Positions 37,764 through 46,832 of a stretch of 64,000 nucleotides of DNA are shown here, one piece after another (the first letter of the stretch is position 1; every line of letters starts with the position of its first letter). This DNA is from [Mycobacterium] zoologicum (GTDB lineage: Bacteria; Actinomycetota; Actinomycetes; Mycobacteriales; Mycobacteriaceae): positions 103,418 to 167,417 of the forward strand of contig NZ_CP083985.1 of the NCBI RefSeq assembly GCF_020172665.1. The letters run 5' to 3'. Below the pieces are notes generated by a model. That model did no database searches, was not told the origin of the DNA, and was given only the letters and a program-made list of their open reading frames with translations. Made by a program: the position numbers and the translations under genes.

Positions 37764-38812
37764 GTGCCGGCGAACTGCGCGGCGCCGCAGACCGGCTGTT
37801 CGCCGAGCACAGCGGATGGCAGGCGGTCGCCGACGCCGAAACCACCGGGTGGTCCGCGCCGCTGTGGGAGGCGTTGCGGCAGACCGGATTTCTGGACGTC
37901 GGGGTCCCCGAAGAGCTCGGCGGATCGGGCGGCAGCGTGGCCGACGCAGCCGAACTGCTGCGCGCCGCCGGCGCCCACGCGGCACCGGTACCGTTCGCCG
38001 AGGCCGGACTGGTCGGGGGCTGGCTGCTGACCGCCGCCGGGCTGGCGCTTCCCGATGGTGTCCGCACCGTGCTGCCGCCGGGATCGCTGCGGCTCGACGG
38101 CGACCGGCTGTTCGGCACGGTGCACGGCGTGCCGTGGGGCCATCGGGCGCAGCACCTGATCGCCCTCGTCGACGGCGTCGTGGTGTTGGCCCCCGGCCCG
38201 GTCGCCGGCGGGCCGACCTGCGATCGCGCGGTCAACCTCGCCGACGAGCCCCGTGACACCCTGCGGTTCGACGGAGTGGCGGTGACCGCCCGCGCCGGCG
38301 CGCCGTTCACCGAGCAGGCGCTGAGTGAGCGGACCGCACTGGGCCGAGCGGTGCTGATTGGCGGCGCGCTGAGCGCGGTGGCCGCGATGACGTTGCGCTA
38401 CACCTCCGAACGCGAGCAGTTCGGGCGCCCGATCGGCCGGTTCCAGGCCGTGCAGGCCCATCTGGTCACCATCCACCAACAGGCCACCGTGGTGGCGGCC
38501 GCCGTCGAGGCTGCGGTCGCCGCCGTCGAGGCGGGCACCGCAGGTTTCGAAATCGCCTGCGCCAAGGTGCTCGCCGACCGGGGCGCCCAACTCGCGGCAC
38601 GCGCCGCACATCAGGCGCACGGCGCCATCGGAATGACGAAGGAGTACCCGTTGCACCACCTCACCCGGCGACTGTGGGCTTGGCGTACCGAGGGCGGCGG
38701 TCATCACCGGTGGGCCGACCTGCTCGGCCACACCCTGGTGGCCGCGGGCCCCGATGCGCTCTACCCCGCCATCCAATCCGGCTCCGCGGTGGTGACGGCG
38801 GTGTCGCGATGA
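37760..38812 (+). CDS. Acyl-CoA dehydrogenase partner subunit
   Basis: Second FadE-type subunit, 350 residues, starting in the ATGA overlap with the first. The C-terminal helical domain is clear ('EREQFGRPIGRFQAVQAHLVTI', 'HGAIGMTKEYPLHHLTRRLW'). The middle domain is reduced and the usual glycine-rich FAD segment is not evident, so a heteromeric complex with the preceding protein is likely. Its stop again overlaps the next start. Confidence 0.85.
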   Translation: MSAGELRGAADRLFAEHSGWQAVADAETTGWSAPLWEALRQTGFLDVGVPEELGGSGGSVADAAELLRAAGAHAAPVPFAEAGLVGGWLLTAAGLALPDGVRTVLPPGSLRLDGDRLFGTVHGVPWGHRAQHLIALVDGVVVLAPGPVAGGPTCDRAVNLADEPRDTLRFDGVAVTARAGAPFTEQALSERTALGRAVLIGGALSAVAAMTLRYTSEREQFGRPIGRFQAVQAHLVTIHQQATVVAAAVEAAVAAVEAGTAGFEIACAKVLADRGAQLAARAAHQAHGAIGMTKEYPLHHLTRRLWAWRTEGGGHHRWADLLGHTLVAAGPDALYPAIQSGSAVVTAVSR

Positions 38813-39573
38813 ACCGCCTGCAGCGGCCCGACGGGGTAACCCTGGCCTACCGGGTGCACAACCCGCAGGCCGGCGGAGTGCCGGTGCTGCTCACCCACGG
38901 CTTCGGCGCCACCGCCGCCATGTGGGACGCCAATATCGCTGCGCTGGCAGCGGATCGGCCGGTGATCGTCTGGGACCTGCGCGGACACGGCGACAGCGAC
39001 GCCCCGGCGGACATGGCGCACTACAGCGAGCGGCTCAGCGTGCAGGACATGGCCGCCGTCCTGGACGAGGCCGGTGCGCAGCGGGCGGTGATCGGCGGAA
39101 TGTCGTTGGGCGGCTACCTTTCTCTGGCGTTCCACCTCGCTTACCCGCAGCGGGTGGCGGGGCTGCTGCTGGTCGACACCGGGCCGGGTTACCGCAACGA
39201 CGAAGCCCGCGCCGGGTGGAACGACTGGGTGGAGCGCCAGGCCACGAAACTCGAACGCGGGGAAACCCTTTCGGGTATCACCGCCGAAACCGGACAAGCG
39301 GTCCACGCCCATCCCGAAGGATTGCCGCGGGCCGCCCGCGGCATCATGGCCCAACACGACGCCCGGGTCATCGAATCACTGGACGGCATCACGGTGCCGG
39401 CCCTGGTGGTGGTGGGAGCCCGCGACACCAAGTTCCTGGCGCCGGCCGAATACCTGGCGCGCCGCATCTCCGATGCCCGCAAGGTCGTCATCGACGACGC
39501 CGGGCACGCCGCCAACATGGATCAGCCCGAGGCGTTCAACGCCGCTGTCGTCGAATTTCTGGACCGGCTGTGA
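38809..39573 (+). CDS. Alpha/beta hydrolase
   Basis: Serine hydrolase of 254 residues. It has the HGFG oxyanion segment (30-33), nucleophile Ser99 in GMSLGG, an acid in 'VGARDTKF' and His in 'DDAGHAANMDQPEAF'. It resembles 3-oxoadipate enol-lactonase and C-C bond hydrolases, so it may open a lactone or a 1,3-dicarbonyl in the pathway. It is coupled to both neighbours by 4-bp overlaps. Confidence 0.86.
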   Translation: MNRLQRPDGVTLAYRVHNPQAGGVPVLLTHGFGATAAMWDANIAALAADRPVIVWDLRGHGDSDAPADMAHYSERLSVQDMAAVLDEAGAQRAVIGGMSLGGYLSLAFHLAYPQRVAGLLLVDTGPGYRNDEARAGWNDWVERQATKLERGETLSGITAETGQAVHAHPEGLPRAARGIMAQHDARVIESLDGITVPALVVVGARDTKFLAPAEYLARRISDARKVVIDDAGHAANMDQPEAFNAAVVEFLDRL

Positions 39574-40331
39574 CCGCGCCGGATCTGGTTGTCGAGCTCG
39601 TCGGGCAGGTGGCTGTCATCGAGCTGCGCCGGCCGCCGAACAACTTCTTCGACGCCACCCTGATCCGCGATCTAGCCGATGCCTACGAGCGGCTCGACAC
39701 CGCCGGCGACTGCCGGGCGATCGTGCTGTGCTCGCAGGGCAAGAACTTCTGCGCCGGTGCCGATCTGTCCGGCAACACCGGGGACGGCGCCTCGGCCGCC
39801 GAACTCTACCGCCAGGCCGTGCGCCTGTTCCGGGCCCGGACACCGGTCGTCGCGGCGGTGGCCGGCGCCGCGATCGGCGGCGGACTCGGGCTGGCGCTCA
39901 GCGCGGATTTCCGCGTCGGGTCGCCGTCGTCGAGGTTCGCCGCCAACTTCAGCCGGCTCGGTTTCCACCCGGGCTTCGGGATCACCGAGACCCTGCCTCG
40001 GGTGGTCGGTCAGCAGCGGGCACTGGAATGGATGCTGACCGGTGAGCGGTTCGGCGGCGAGGTGGCCTACCAGGCCGGGCTGCTCGACGAACTGGCCGCC
40101 GACGGCGACGTGCGCCCGGCCGCGCTGCGGTTCGCCCAGCGCATCGCGGCCGCGGCCCCCCAGTCGCTGGCCAGCATCCGCGCCACCATGCGTGCCGGGC
40201 TGGCGGAGGCCGTCGCGGCGGCCACCGATCATGAACTGGCCGAACAGACCCGGCTGCAGCACACCGAGGACTTCCGTGAGGGCGTCGCCGCCTCAGCCCA
40301 GCGCCGCACCCCGCGGTTCACCGGGCGCTGA
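39570..40331 (+). CDS. Enoyl-CoA hydratase/isomerase (crotonase family)
   Basis: Crotonase of 253 residues with 'GKNFCAGADLSG' and 'VAGAAIGGGLGLALSADFRV' forming the oxyanion hole, and 'SRLGFHPGFGITETLPRVVG' where other members carry the second catalytic acid. GTG start inside the stop codon of the hydrolase gene. It would hydrate or cleave the product of the two acyl-CoA dehydrogenases. Confidence 0.88.
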   Translation: MTAPDLVVELVGQVAVIELRRPPNNFFDATLIRDLADAYERLDTAGDCRAIVLCSQGKNFCAGADLSGNTGDGASAAELYRQAVRLFRARTPVVAAVAGAAIGGGLGLALSADFRVGSPSSRFAANFSRLGFHPGFGITETLPRVVGQQRALEWMLTGERFGGEVAYQAGLLDELAADGDVRPAALRFAQRIAAAAPQSLASIRATMRAGLAEAVAAATDHELAEQTRLQHTEDFREGVAASAQRRTPRFTGR

Positions 40332-40334
40332 ATC

Positions 40335-40979
40335 ATGGCCGCGCCCAACCCGCCGCGCAAGCAGGAACGCGGCACCGCCGCGCAGCGCAAGATGATCCAA
40401 GCCGCCCAATCGCTGATCGCCGAAGGCGGTTTCGGCCACGCCACCATGGCCCGCATCGGGGAGCGCGCCGGCTACAGCCGCGGCCTGGCCGACTACCACT
40501 TCGCGTCGAAGTCGGAGATCGTCGAGAAGATCATCGACGAGATCGCCCGCGGTTGGGATGACCGCATCGGATCCGCCGAACCGCGCCGCGGCATGCCCGC
40601 GCTGGCGCACGCCATCGACGTCGCGATGGCCGGGCTGGAGGACGATCCGACACCGGCGCGGGTACTGCAGGTGCTCGCCAGTGAGGCACCCGGGCTCGAA
40701 CCGGCCATCCGGGAACTGCTGGCCCGCCATGACGAGTCCTACCGGCGAAGGTTGCGGCGCTGGATCGTCGAAGCGCAGCAGGACGGAACCGCGCGCACCG
40801 ACATCGATCCGGTCGCGGCGTCGGCGGTGATCGAGGGGATGTTGCGCGGCGTCGGCTACCAGTGGATGCTCAATCCGGAATCGTTGCGGCCCACCGCGAT
40901 GGTGCCGACGCTGCGAGATGCGGTGCTGGGTCTGCTTGCCCGCCCGGCCGGACTGTGGGGCGCACCGCCGGAACGCTGA
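40335..40979 (+). CDS. TetR-family regulator of the catabolic operon
   Basis: One-component repressor of 214 residues. The N-terminal helix-turn-helix (about 30-68) includes 'MARIGERAGYSRGLADYHFASKSEIVEKI'. The C-terminal ligand domain is unassigned. It starts 3 bp after the crotonase gene, so it is co-transcribed and probably autoregulates the operon from the 36570-36605 promoter, with a CoA thioester or pathway intermediate as ligand. Confidence 0.87.
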   Translation: MAAPNPPRKQERGTAAQRKMIQAAQSLIAEGGFGHATMARIGERAGYSRGLADYHFASKSEIVEKIIDEIARGWDDRIGSAEPRRGMPALAHAIDVAMAGLEDDPTPARVLQVLASEAPGLEPAIRELLARHDESYRRRLRRWIVEAQQDGTARTDIDPVAASAVIEGMLRGVGYQWMLNPESLRPTAMVPTLRDAVLGLLARPAGLWGAPPER

Positions 40980-41022
40980 TGCAACACTGGTCGCATCCCA
41001 TCCGAAAGAGGAGACACGCCCC

Positions 41023-41781
41023 ATGAGCGAGACCGAATTGTTGGACGCTGTTGTTGCGACCGGAACCGCGATGGAACAGGCCGTCGCGACCTTCATGCTG
41101 CACCCGGAGACCTTCGGTGCCAGTATCGCCGCCGGCTATACGAACCCGCTGTCGGGCTACGTCGCCGGCCGCGGGGGAGTGCTCGGCGAGGCCACCGGTG
41201 CGACCGTTGCGTCGGTGTTCGCGGTGTTCGAACCGACTGCGCTGGGTGCGATGTGGGACGAGGGCGTTGCGGTGCGCGGCGCTGCCGGTGCGGCGCAACT
41301 GTATTGGGAGCAGACCGCGGAGTTCGGGCGTAAGTACCTGGCCGGTGCCGACGGGCTGGACCGGATCGCCGCGCTGGGCGAGAAGATCATCGCCGCAACG
41401 CCGCCCGCGGGATTGCCGCTGTTCGCCGGATGGCGGGCCATGCCGCTGGCCGACGACCCCGCCGGCCGGGCACTGCAGGTGATGTTCGTGCTGCGGGAGC
41501 TGCGCGCCGCCGTGCACTTCGGCGCGCTGTGCATCTCCGGTGTCACCCCGATCGAGGCACACATGCTCAACAAGGGGCCGCAGTACGCCGCGATGTTCGG
41601 TTGGCCCGAACCGTACCCCGACGGCGCCGGCAAGCGCGACGAGTACGCGCAGATCGAGCAGATGACCAACCGGCGGATGACCGACTTGTTCACTACCGCA
41701 CTTGATTCCGCTGAGGCAACCGAACTCGCCCGGCTGAGCACAGCCGCCCTGGCGTCGCTGCGGGCCGCCGTTCCCGGCTGA
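41023..41781 (+). CDS. SCO6745-family protein of unknown function
   Basis: Conserved actinobacterial protein of 252 residues, mostly helical and without membrane segments. Recognisable segments are 'LSGYVAGRGGVLGEAT', 'LFAGWRAMPLADDPAGRA' and 'NKGPQYAAMFGWPEPYP'. AGAGGAG precedes the ATG. It lies 43 bp after the TetR gene, so it may be in the same operon or have its own promoter. No enzymatic motif is evident. Confidence 0.75.
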   Translation: MSETELLDAVVATGTAMEQAVATFMLHPETFGASIAAGYTNPLSGYVAGRGGVLGEATGATVASVFAVFEPTALGAMWDEGVAVRGAAGAAQLYWEQTAEFGRKYLAGADGLDRIAALGEKIIAATPPAGLPLFAGWRAMPLADDPAGRALQVMFVLRELRAAVHFGALCISGVTPIEAHMLNKGPQYAAMFGWPEPYPDGAGKRDEYAQIEQMTNRRMTDLFTTALDSAEATELARLSTAALASLRAAVPG

Positions 41782-41785
41782 GGCG

Positions 41786-42814
41786 TCAGCGGAAGCGGAC
41801 GCCCAGCGTCGCCAGGCCGAAGATCTTCTTGTCGGCCGATTTCGCGCCGATCAGGATCACCCCGGTGCGGGTCTCGGGGTCGAGTGACTTGATCTTGCCG
41901 CTGAACTCGATGTCGGCGCCTTCCTTGGCCGACACGATCGCCGGGGCCGAGAGCCGCACCGCGAAGCGGGTGACCGCCCCGGGGTCGCCGGTCCAGGTCG
42001 AGGCGAAGCCGGCGCCCAGGCCCATGGTGAGCATGCCGTGCGCGATCACGTCGGGCAGCCCGGCCAGCTTGGCGATGTCCTCGTCCCAGTGGATCGGGTT
42101 CGCATCGCCGGCCACCCCGGCGTAGTTGACCAGGTCGCCCCGCGAGAGCCGGGTGTGGTGCACCGGCAACGCGTCGCCGACCTTCACCTCGTCGAACGAC
42201 GGTGTCGCCGGGGTGCGGGTCAGGCCCCCGGTGGACAGCGGGGCAGCGGGGCCGGGCCGGGTCGTCTTGGCGTAGTTGGCGTTCGACTGCCCGATGTCGA
42301 GGATGTTGACGTCGTGCATCATCGCGCGGTGCACCGCGGACTTGACGTCCGGGCCGATGTCCTCGGCGGTGACGCCGACGACGGTGGTGTGCAGGGTGTG
42401 CACCACTTCGCCCGCGGTGTCGGTGAAGGTGTTGGTGACGGTGATCAGGTCGCGGCCGGCGATCCGGCGCACCGATGTCAGCTCCACGTCGATCGTGAGC
42501 TCGTCGCCGGCGACGATCGGGCGGTGCTGCTCGAAGACCTCTTCGGTCTGCATGTAGGTGTCGTAGCCGACGACCACCGATTCGAACATCTCACGGTTGC
42601 AGCTCATCCCGGGAGTCGAGGTGAACGTCAGCGGCGCCACCAGCTCCGGGTAGCCCATCTCCGCCGCTGCGGCGACATCCCAGTGCGCGGGGTGGTAGTC
42701 CTGTACCGCGCGGGCGTACTCACGTACCTTCTCCCGGCCGACCAGGTACGTGCCGTCCATCTGGTAGTAGTGGCCGACGCGGGCTTCCATTGCCGATGCT
42801 TCTGGTGCGGTCAT
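41786..42814 (-). CDS. Fused HadA/HadB-like (MaoC) hydroxyacyl dehydratase
   Basis: Two hotdog domains in one 342-residue chain. The N-terminal half resembles the FAS1-DH/HadA type ('REKVREYARAVQDYHPAHWD'). The C-terminal half is a MaoC/hydratase-2 domain with the catalytic Asp and His in 'GDANPIHWDE' and 'AHGMLTMGL'. ATG 42814 was chosen over an upstream in-frame ATG because the extra 39 residues are Arg/Pro-rich and run into the divergent regulator gene. It likely hydrates an enoyl-CoA or dehydrates a 3-hydroxyacyl thioester. Confidence 0.87.
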   Translation of the reverse strand: MTAPEASAMEARVGHYYQMDGTYLVGREKVREYARAVQDYHPAHWDVAAAAEMGYPELVAPLTFTSTPGMSCNREMFESVVVGYDTYMQTEEVFEQHRPIVAGDELTIDVELTSVRRIAGRDLITVTNTFTDTAGEVVHTLHTTVVGVTAEDIGPDVKSAVHRAMMHDVNILDIGQSNANYAKTTRPGPAAPLSTGGLTRTPATPSFDEVKVGDALPVHHTRLSRGDLVNYAGVAGDANPIHWDEDIAKLAGLPDVIAHGMLTMGLGAGFASTWTGDPGAVTRFAVRLSAPAIVSAKEGADIEFSGKIKSLDPETRTGVILIGAKSADKKIFGLATLGVRFR

Positions 42815-42875
42815 GAATTGACTCAACCGTTCTGTCGGCGGGTTTGCTGGCACCGACCAGAGAACCCTAGCGCGC

Positions 42876-43769
42876 CTACCGGCTGGCGGGCTCCGCAGCC
42901 AAGGCGGCGCTGAGTCGGCGCGTCGCCTCATGCAGCTGCGTCCCCAACCGCATGACGGTCGCCCCGGTCATCGGTGCGGCGCTGGGAACCAGGCTCAGCA
43001 TCAGGGCGACCCGCGAATCCGGCCCCAGGATCGGGGAGTCGATGTGGCTCACCTCGTAGCTGCGGTCCGGGGCCAGGCTGACCGGGAACCACTCCTCGGT
43101 ATGGATCAGTTCGTCGGTCAGCGCCTGCGCCAGTTGGCTCAACCGGGTGGAGCGAACCTCGGCGCTGCGCACGATCAGCGCGAGTTCCTGCAGCCGCAGA
43201 TCAGGCAGGATATGCAGGCCGACCGCGTAGCCACGTTGCGTCACGGCCGCAAGCGCGTGGCGGTAGCGATCGCGCACCTCGGGGGGAAGGGCGGCCAGCC
43301 AGTCCTCGCGCACCTGCGGCCCGGACCAGGCAGCGATCGAAGCCCCATACGGCGGGCGGTGCGGGAACTGGGTGCCGATCGGCATCGGGTGACCGCCGCC
43401 GTGGCGGCTGCGGACCTGATCGACGACGGTGGAGTAGTCCTCGCTGACCGAGAAGGCGATGCAGTGCGCTCCCGTGGCGGCGGACAACTCGGCCATCTCC
43501 GAGCGGGCCAACACCAGGGCCGGATAGTGGCCGGCCGCCTCCCTGCCGAGCCGGACCAGGGCAGGACCCAGGTGGTAGGTCTTGCGAACCGGGTCACGCA
43601 GCAGCCAGCCGGCCCGCAGCAGTTCGGACAGCATCGAGTGGCAGCTGGCCTTGTGGACGCTCAGATGACGTGACACCTCGGCCAGGGTCATGCCGTCGTC
43701 AGCCACACCCGCCAGGTGCTCGAACAGGTTCACCACTCGCTCGGTCTGCGGGGAGGGACGGGCGGCCAT
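42876..43769 (-). CDS. IclR-family transcriptional regulator
   Basis: Regulator of 297 residues with an N-terminal winged helix ('MTLAEVSRHLSVHKASCHSML', about 26-46) and a C-terminal IclR effector domain. ATG 43769 is used because the open frame continues far upstream through the divergent SDR without a sensible start. It faces the SDR gene, and a perfect palindrome lies between them. IclR proteins usually sense aromatic or short organic acids. Confidence 0.88.
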   Translation of the reverse strand: MAARPSPQTERVVNLFEHLAGVADDGMTLAEVSRHLSVHKASCHSMLSELLRAGWLLRDPVRKTYHLGPALVRLGREAAGHYPALVLARSEMAELSAATGAHCIAFSVSEDYSTVVDQVRSRHGGGHPMPIGTQFPHRPPYGASIAAWSGPQVREDWLAALPPEVRDRYRHALAAVTQRGYAVGLHILPDLRLQELALIVRSAEVRSTRLSQLAQALTDELIHTEEWFPVSLAPDRSYEVSHIDSPILGPDSRVALMLSLVPSAAPMTGATVMRLGTQLHEATRRLSAALAAEPASR

Positions 43770-43788
43770 GGCAGAACCATAGCCGCGT

Positions 43789-43805
43789 GGTCGCATAGTG
43801 CGACC
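43789..43805. promoter_or_regulatory. Operator candidate for the IclR regulator
   Basis: GGTCGCA (43789-43795), TAG, TGCGACC (43799-43805): a perfect 17-bp palindrome. A third half-site CGCGACC follows at 43821-43827. It lies in the 66-bp gap between the IclR and SDR start codons, where a regulator could control both genes. Confidence 0.65.
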
Positions 43806-43835
43806 TATTGCGGTGGTATACGCGACCATGTGACG

Positions 43836-44789
43836 ATGCCCACAATGTCTAGAGTCGCGGACCTTCGAGGCAAGACGGCGGTCGTCACCGGGGGCGCCGG
43901 TGGTATCGGCCAGGCACTGGGCCGGCGTTTCGGTCGGGCGGGCATGAAGGTGGTGCTCGCCGACGTCCTCGCCGAACCGCTGCGGGAGGCGACCCGAGCT
44001 CTCGCCGACGAGGGGATCGAGGCGGCCGGAGTGGTCACCGACGTCACCGACTACACCTCGGTCGAGGCACTGGCCGACGCCGCTCGCGATCGATTCGGTG
44101 GGGTGCACGTGGTGTGCAACAACGCCGGCACCGGCGCGGTCTCCGAGGGCTACCTGTGGGAACACGACCTGGCCGACTGGCGGTGGGGAATCGACGTCAA
44201 TGTGCTGGGCGTCATCCACGGCATCAAAGCGTTCGTGCCGATCCTGCTCGAGGCGGGCGAGGGACACCTGATCAACACCTGCTCGGGCAACGGTGGATTC
44301 GCCCCGATCGCCCGGGGCGCCATGGGCGGCCCGGCCACCGCCGTCTACCCGATGACCAAGGCCGCGGTGCTCTGCCTGACCGAAAGCCTCTACACCCATC
44401 TGGAGATGACCGGGACGCGGGTGCGGGCGCACGTGCTGTTCCCGGGCGGCTTCCTCAACACCGGGATCTGGGAGTCGTGGCGGCATCGGCCGGATCGCTA
44501 CGCCGCGACCCAGCAACGCCGCACCCCGGAGACGACGCTGGCAGGCGTGGTGGACCGCTTCGAAGCCGCCGGCGCGCACGTCGAGTTCACCCCGCTCGAC
44601 ACGGTCGCCGACCTGGTGATCGACGGCATTGCGGCCGAACGGTTCTGGATGATGGGGCCGCCCACCGCGGCCGATCAGGTCGTCAGCAAGAAGGCCGCGT
44701 CGATCCTGGCGCGCGGCGAACCCGACTATCTGGTCGACGTGCTGGTCCAGCACGCCGAGAGCACCTCGGATGAAGGAGGAAGGCCTTGA
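43836..44789 (+). CDS. Short-chain dehydrogenase/reductase
   Basis: SDR of 317 residues, with TGGAGGIG cofactor motif, CNNAG, a catalytic Ser in 'INTCSGNGG' and YPMTK active-site motif. It is longer than most classical SDRs because of a C-terminal extension that includes a 'WRHRPDRYAATQQRR' segment. GTG 43830 or ATG 43845 are alternative starts. Its stop overlaps the TTG of the next gene (TTGA), so expression is coupled. Confidence 0.88.
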   Translation: MPTMSRVADLRGKTAVVTGGAGGIGQALGRRFGRAGMKVVLADVLAEPLREATRALADEGIEAAGVVTDVTDYTSVEALADAARDRFGGVHVVCNNAGTGAVSEGYLWEHDLADWRWGIDVNVLGVIHGIKAFVPILLEAGEGHLINTCSGNGGFAPIARGAMGGPATAVYPMTKAAVLCLTESLYTHLEMTGTRVRAHVLFPGGFLNTGIWESWRHRPDRYAATQQRRTPETTLAGVVDRFEAAGAHVEFTPLDTVADLVIDGIAAERFWMMGPPTAADQVVSKKAASILARGEPDYLVDVLVQHAESTSDEGGRP

Positions 44790-45598
44790 GCACCATCACA
44801 GTTCGCTACGGCCCGCGGCCCCCGCAGGAGCGGGTCGACCATGAGATCGATGCCACCAAGGCGCCTATCGCCACCGAGGCGGTGACGATCACCTACCTGA
44901 CCGATCCGGAGATCGTCGCGGCCGTACTGCCCCGGCCGCTGGAACCGGCCGCCGAACCGCTGGTGCGCATCCAGCTGCAGCGGGTCCGCATCGAGGGCAT
45001 GCCGACGTTCACCTCGGCGGTGTTCTCGGTGACCGCCCGGCACGGTGACATCGCCGGCGACTATCCGCTGTTCATGCCGCAATCCACCGAACAATCGGTC
45101 ACCGGCGGGCGCGAAACCTTCGGCGAGCCCAAGAAGATCGCACGTATCGAGGTGGAGCGCGACGGCGATCGCGTCACCGCCGGCGTGGACCGGCTGGGCC
45201 ATCGGCTCGTCACCGTCACCAGCCGGGTGACCGGCCCGGCGGAGCTGCCGCCCGACCAGATCAACACCGAGTTCTACTTCAAGTTCCTGCGTGCCCCCGA
45301 CGGCAACGGCATCACCGACCCGCACCTGGTCTACGGCGAATACCACCGGCACTATGAGGTGCTGGAGAACCTGGAGAACACAGCCGGCACAGTCGAACTC
45401 GGGGAGTCCCCGCTGGATCCGGTGGCCGACATCGTGATTCGCGAAATCCGTTCGATCAGCTGGTGCCGCCGACGCACCGTCCAGGTGGGGCGGATCGCCG
45501 AGCGGGTGCCCGCCGAATGGCTGCTGCCGTATGTGCACCAGCGCTACGACGATGTCGCCCTGCTCGCCGCGCCCCGGCCCGAGTCGGCGCGGGCCTAG
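44786..45598 (+). CDS. Acetoacetate-decarboxylase-family protein
   Basis: ADC-fold protein of 270 residues. Lys116/Lys117 in 'FGEPKKIAR' is the position of the Schiff-base lysine of acetoacetate decarboxylase. TTG start with AAGGAGG upstream, overlapping the SDR stop. Many ADC-like proteins catalyse aldol or dehydration chemistry rather than decarboxylation. Here it could act on a beta-keto acid made by the SDR. It lies 4 bp before the amidohydrolase trio. Confidence 0.83.
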   Translation: MSTITVRYGPRPPQERVDHEIDATKAPIATEAVTITYLTDPEIVAAVLPRPLEPAAEPLVRIQLQRVRIEGMPTFTSAVFSVTARHGDIAGDYPLFMPQSTEQSVTGGRETFGEPKKIARIEVERDGDRVTAGVDRLGHRLVTVTSRVTGPAELPPDQINTEFYFKFLRAPDGNGITDPHLVYGEYHRHYEVLENLENTAGTVELGESPLDPVADIVIREIRSISWCRRRTVQVGRIAERVPAEWLLPYVHQRYDDVALLAAPRPESARA

Positions 45599-45602
45599 GT
45601 CC

Positions 45603-46817
45603 ATGGACCGCTACACCATCATCTCGGCGGACTGCCACGCCGGCGCCGACCTGCTGGACTACCGCGAATACCTGGATCCGGGCTTCCGGGACGAATTCGA
45701 CGGTTGGGCGAAGACTTACGTCAACCCCTTCGGCGACCTCACCGAACCCGATGCCGAACGCAGCTGGAACAGTGAGCGGCGCAACGCCGATCTGGACGCC
45801 GAAGGTGTTGCCGGCGAGATCATCTACCCCAATACCGTGCCGCCGTTCTTCCCCAGCGGCAGCCTGGCCGCTCCGCCCCCGGAGAACGTCCGCGAGGTCG
45901 AGCTGCGCTGGGCCGGACTGCGGGCGCACAACCGCTGGCTGTCCGACTTCTGTTCGCGCGCACCGGAGCGGCGCGCCGGGGTGGGCCAGATCCTGCTCGA
46001 AGACCTCGACGAAGCCGTCGCCGAAGTCGCCCGGATCGCCGAACTCGGATTGCGCGGCGGGGTGCTGCTGCCCGGGGTCGCCCCCGGCGCTGCGATCCCG
46101 CAGCTCTACGCCGAGCATTGGGCGCCGCTGTGGGCGGCCTGCGCCGAGGCGGGTGTGGTGGTCAACCACCACGGCGGTACCGCCGGACCGACCCCGACCG
46201 ACGGGTGGGGCAGCTCGTTCGCGGTATGGGTCTACGAGACCCACTGGTATGCGCACCGGGCGCTGTGGCACCTGATCTTCTCCGGCGCACTGGATCGCCA
46301 TCCGGACCTCACCGTGGTCTTCACCGAGCAGGGCGCCGGGTGGATACCGGCGACGCTGGACTCGCTCGACGTCGCGGCGGCCCGCTATGCGCGGCCCGGT
46401 TCGGCGATCTCCCGCTTCGCTGGACCCACCGCCGGCTCGCTGAGCCTGCAGCCCAGCCAGTACTGGTCCCGGCAGTGCTACGTCGGCGCCAGCTTCATGC
46501 GGCCCGTGGAGTGCGCCGAACGGCACGCTATCGGCGTCGAGAAGATCATGTGGGGCAGCGACTACCCGCATTACGAGGGCACCGGCCGCTATACCCGGGA
46601 AGCGTTGCGGCACACCTTCGCCGGTGTCCCTCCCGCCGAGGTGGCGGCCATGCTCGGTGGGAACGCGGCCGCCGTCTACGGCTTCAACCTGGCGGCGCTG
46701 GCGCCGTTGACCGAGCGGATCGGCCCGACCGTGGCCGAGGTAGCCGAACCACTGGTGGACCTACCCGCCGATGCGAGCAGCACCGTTTTCGAACCCGACC
46801 CCATCCGTACCTGGTAG
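45603..46817 (+). CDS. Amidohydrolase_2-family metal enzyme, copy 1 of 3
   Basis: TIM-barrel enzyme of the ACMSD/Amidohydrolase_2 group, 404 residues, which covers metal-dependent hydrolases and non-oxidative decarboxylases. Metal-site segments visible are 'SADCHAGAD' at the N-terminus, 'VVNHHGG' in the middle and 'IMWGSDYPHYEG' with the catalytic Asp. It is closer to copy 3 (48112) than to copy 2. Reading frame begins 4 bp after the ADC-like gene. Confidence 0.85.
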   Translation: MDRYTIISADCHAGADLLDYREYLDPGFRDEFDGWAKTYVNPFGDLTEPDAERSWNSERRNADLDAEGVAGEIIYPNTVPPFFPSGSLAAPPPENVREVELRWAGLRAHNRWLSDFCSRAPERRAGVGQILLEDLDEAVAEVARIAELGLRGGVLLPGVAPGAAIPQLYAEHWAPLWAACAEAGVVVNHHGGTAGPTPTDGWGSSFAVWVYETHWYAHRALWHLIFSGALDRHPDLTVVFTEQGAGWIPATLDSLDVAAARYARPGSAISRFAGPTAGSLSLQPSQYWSRQCYVGASFMRPVECAERHAIGVEKIMWGSDYPHYEGTGRYTREALRHTFAGVPPAEVAAMLGGNAAAVYGFNLAALAPLTERIGPTVAEVAEPLVDLPADASSTVFEPDPIRTW

Positions 46818-46832
46818 GCGAAAGGAAGCCCC

